Assembly: GCA_021234535.1 (NCBI GenBank)
Contig: CM037845.1
Coordinates: 1,144,501-1,208,500 of the forward strand
Origin: Stichopus chloronotus
Lineage: Eukaryota > Echinodermata > Holothuroidea > Aspidochirotida > Stichopodidae
DNA length: 64,000 nucleotides
Direction: 5' to 3'
The notes beneath the pieces were generated by a model. It had not been told where the DNA came from. It worked only from the letters and a program-made list of their open reading frames with translations, and did not search any database. Position numbers and translations under genes: made by a program. This document shows, piece by piece, positions 61,293 through 64,000 of the stretch; the first letter of the stretch is position 1; each line of letters begins with the position of its first letter.

Positions 61293-61810
61293 TGTGCGTG
61301 TATGTGCATGTGGGTTTGTTTAGGGCGTCGAACGGGGACATACACAGGACCTTCGAGCTTGCAACAGAGTTTCCCCTGAAAAACAGGGATATCCCATTTT
61401 CTGGATTTTTCAACATAATGCAAATTGGGGTATCAGATATGCCCCCTCTATTTTATAGGTCAATCTAACTTTCCCCCCAATTACCTATCTTATTAATCCT
61501 ATAGCTGTGTATAGGGGTGTATGTGTGAAAAAAAATTATCAAAAATTATCAACAAATCAAACAAAATCAAACAATCCTGTTACTGGCGTGAATCGGAGAT
61601 ACATGCAAGACTAAATACCACTGCCGGGAGATATCATCTGCAAAGTGGGGATATCTCCGTTTACGGTGAGGAAAAGTTCATGTACCCGACTGTCGCCCTT
61701 AACTGGTTATATGTGGGTGTGCCCTTATTTTTGGGTGGGATCGAGGACCGAAACAATAGATTTTAGGTCCTCTGTAGAAAATTCAATAGATTTCTCCGGT
61801 CCACTCAAGA

Positions 61811-61835
61811 TTAACAATAGACAGTCTATTGTTAA
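61811..61835. repeat. 25-bp near-perfect palindrome
   Basis: TTAACAATAGA, then CAG, then TCTATTGTTAA: two 11-bp perfect arms around three bases. AATAGATT words nearby (61755, 61785) suggest local duplication. Confidence 0.85.
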
Positions 61836-64000
61836 GGTTAAGGAAGAAAAAACAAAAAAAGAAGCACAATGAGGTCCTTGGAATGAATGGAAAACAAAGT
61901 TGAGTGTGCATGTGTGTGTGTGTGTGCATGTGTGTGTGTTTAAAGGAATATATCACTGACAAGTTAAGGGTACTTGAACAAAGAAGGATATTTTGCAGGC
62001 AATTTCAAATCCTGTGGCCGATATCTTGTTCCTAATTGAAGCTATTGCTGTTTGAAGAAAGACATCGTTGGTCAAGTAATATTTCCAGTTACCTCAAGGT
62101 TACCAATATATCATGCAACAGTGGCAAATTATTGCAAGAAGTCTTTGTTGTTCTAGGCTAGTGCAAATTGGAGCACTTAAATGACCTTGAAATTTGACAC
62201 CAGTGACAAATTCAGATTATGTTTACTGTAAATGTGTATATATATATATATAACATCATAGCAGCTATAGGAGGAACTTGTGATTCCATTGACACCAATA
62301 CAGAGTAAGAGTCTTCACTAAATCAGTCTGACCCCCCAGAATATAGGAGTTGAGCATTTCACCTCCTAACATAATGCATCTGTCTGTTTGTACGCAATTT
62401 CCAATTCAATGTCTTCATTATCTCCATTATCTTACTTTGCAGATACAAAAATGTTTAAAATTCATGTTTAAATCGCTCCAGTATGCACCATGTTGTAAAG
62501 GATGTCTGCTATTTTAGCATCTTGCCTCCCTTTTGATGAATTTGGTGTGTAAAATGTTAACACCTGAAAACAAGTTCATACTGGTAAATAGTGGTAACTG
62601 TCTATTTGTGTACAAAGTTACTTTTCTTGTTTGGGGATAAAGTTGATTGCTGGGGTGATAAACTCACAGCTCGCCCAGAGTTGTTGGCCAGAAAAAGTCA
62701 ATGCTTTGAACTCGATCCTCTTCATGGAAATTGATCGAAAACCGCACGAAGTATTATGTGTGATTTTAATCCTTGCAGTACACAAATCAATAATCTATTT
62801 CCTGTCCATCTGTGTTATCTTTGTAAGAAGATTATCATCCATTCAAGAGGGGAGTTCTGAAATCATTCCGAAGGTGAATAAACAGCTGAACTGTTGATGG
62901 TCGCTGGAACTCCTGTCCACATCCATGCAAATGTCAGATTCCCCTGATTTAGATATTATCAGGGGACCTTAGGTAAACTTTCAAGGTTAACTGGTTACAT
63001 AATCGAAATCCGGTAATAAACGGTTTCTCCTCAGTTTTATTGAAGAAAAATTGGAACGTGAAAAAAAAAGGGTAATATCTTAAAAATCAAAAATAACCGA
63101 GAGATATTGAAAATAATCATGAAATATCGACAGCTGCAGTGAAATATATGTGGGAATATTGGTATTAATCAAAGAGAAGTAAAGTTTGTGTGGTTAGAGA
63201 AGCACTTATGTAGTGCCCTCAGGCCTCTCAGGCATACAAATATTAGGGCTACATGGCAACTTATTATGTATGCAAAGTATGTGAGAGAAATACCTGTCGT
63301 GTTTGAAGTACAATTATTATGAGTCCGATTTAATACACTGTTTATCCTTCATTGGAATATGGTGAAAGCTTAGCCTTAGGATTGTTACATTCAACAGAAT
63401 CATTTTTACACAGTGTCACTACTTTTCATTGTAGTTCATGAAGTCATTAGCACAGTGGTTTGTAATCATTCTTCTGTGGCCATCCCCTTGAGTTAAGATA
63501 TCGCATGCACGTATGCAGGTATAACTTTGCAGAGAAAAAAAGAAACATTGGTTTTCAAAAACAAAGCATCTGCAAAACTTTATTGAAACTATACATACAA
63601 CTTTTGCAAGTCTCTACATGTGCATTGATCTTACTGAAAAAAAAGTTGGCTGAGTTTATCCTAATTCATGTAAATTTACAGCAATTTATAGCAATTTACA
63701 ATCTTTTACTAAATTTCTTAAAAAGGAATATATTACATCAACTTTTCGGTTTTGATGATCAAGCGCAGTCCATACATTCTCAGTAGTAGTGTAGATGAGT
63801 GTTATACCCCAGTCACATTTAAGTCCAGGTGGGTTTTACGATTAGTTCCCAACGTATTTTTAGGAACTATCCGTGGAGCGCCTGCAGGTCTCCTGCTGAA
63901 TATTGGGTCATTTTCGTGAATAAGACGAACATGGAGGCTCATTTCAATTCGGAGTTAAATCAGTCTAAAGGTTGGGCGTCGGAAAGTCATCGCCAAAAAA

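Larger units (their letters stand above)
58819..64000. other. Probable GHR intron and downstream sequence, no exon seen
   Basis: The next GHR exon, expected to continue the helical C-terminal domain in phase 0, was not found. The stretch holds a dispersed repeat (60018-60215), (GT)n at 61267-61292, another GT tract near 61906-61940, (TA)n near 62237-62251, a 25-bp palindrome at 61811-61835 and an A-run near 63061-63069. Confidence 0.5.

Noticed and set aside
1..64000. CRISPR arrays, operons, bacterial promoters or rRNA genes
   Set aside because: No regularly spaced palindromic repeats with unique spacers, no gene clusters and no rRNA-like segments; the window is eukaryotic in structure.

Overview
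This window looks like nuclear DNA of a marine invertebrate animal, most likely an echinoderm or another non-vertebrate deuterostome. That is inference. It rests on spliced genes with GT..AG introns, an AT-rich background crowded with short dispersed repeats, minisatellites and a decayed non-LTR retrotransposon, and an intron-bearing Xi-class glutathione transferase, a class I do not expect in vertebrates. There is no operon structure, CRISPR array or bacterial gene. Most open reading frames of 60-100 codons here are chance or repeat-driven.

Layout. 0-5 kb: a degenerate dispersed repeat built on AGGTCA-like hexamers, then the 3' end of a plus-strand gene in three phase-compatible exons (2901-4575) that I cannot name. 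5-14 kb: no host gene; a TIR element (7.0-7.36 kb), a tRNA-derived SINE (9.14-9.58 kb), a 5'-truncated and frameshifted LINE (10.2-13.05 kb) and two abutting minisatellites (13.36-13.86 kb). 14.7-20.7 kb: a weak three-exon plus-strand gene model whose introns hold a CAT-rich array split by a 1 kb TIR element and two short-period tandem arrays. 21-25 kb: repeats plus one isolated minus-strand exon candidate at 24.05-24.22 kb. 25-32 kb: no gene recognised.

32.1-33.6 kb carries the clearest complete gene: an intronless 488-residue minus-strand type I membrane protein. It has a signal peptide, three Ig-like domains, one membrane span and two ITIM-like tyrosine motifs. 36.3-45.3 kb holds the scattered 5' exons of a second minus-strand gene that may encode a C2-domain protein related to inositol polyphosphate 4-phosphatases (tentative). 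Its introns hold a LINE fragment, a degenerate 43-bp array and a foldback element. 45.3-51.9 kb holds repeats only, including the second SINE and the best-preserved TIR element.

51.9-58.8 kb contains four consecutive, phase-compatible exons of a glutathionyl-hydroquinone reductase (Xi-class GST) with the CPWAHR active-site motif. Its 5' exon(s) were not found and its 3' exons lie beyond the window. The remainder to 64 kb is probably its next intron.

The confident genes do not form an obvious pathway. The main points of interest are the inhibitory-receptor-like Ig protein, the animal Xi-class GST, and a repeat family carrying AGGTCA half-sites at exact 10-bp spacing.
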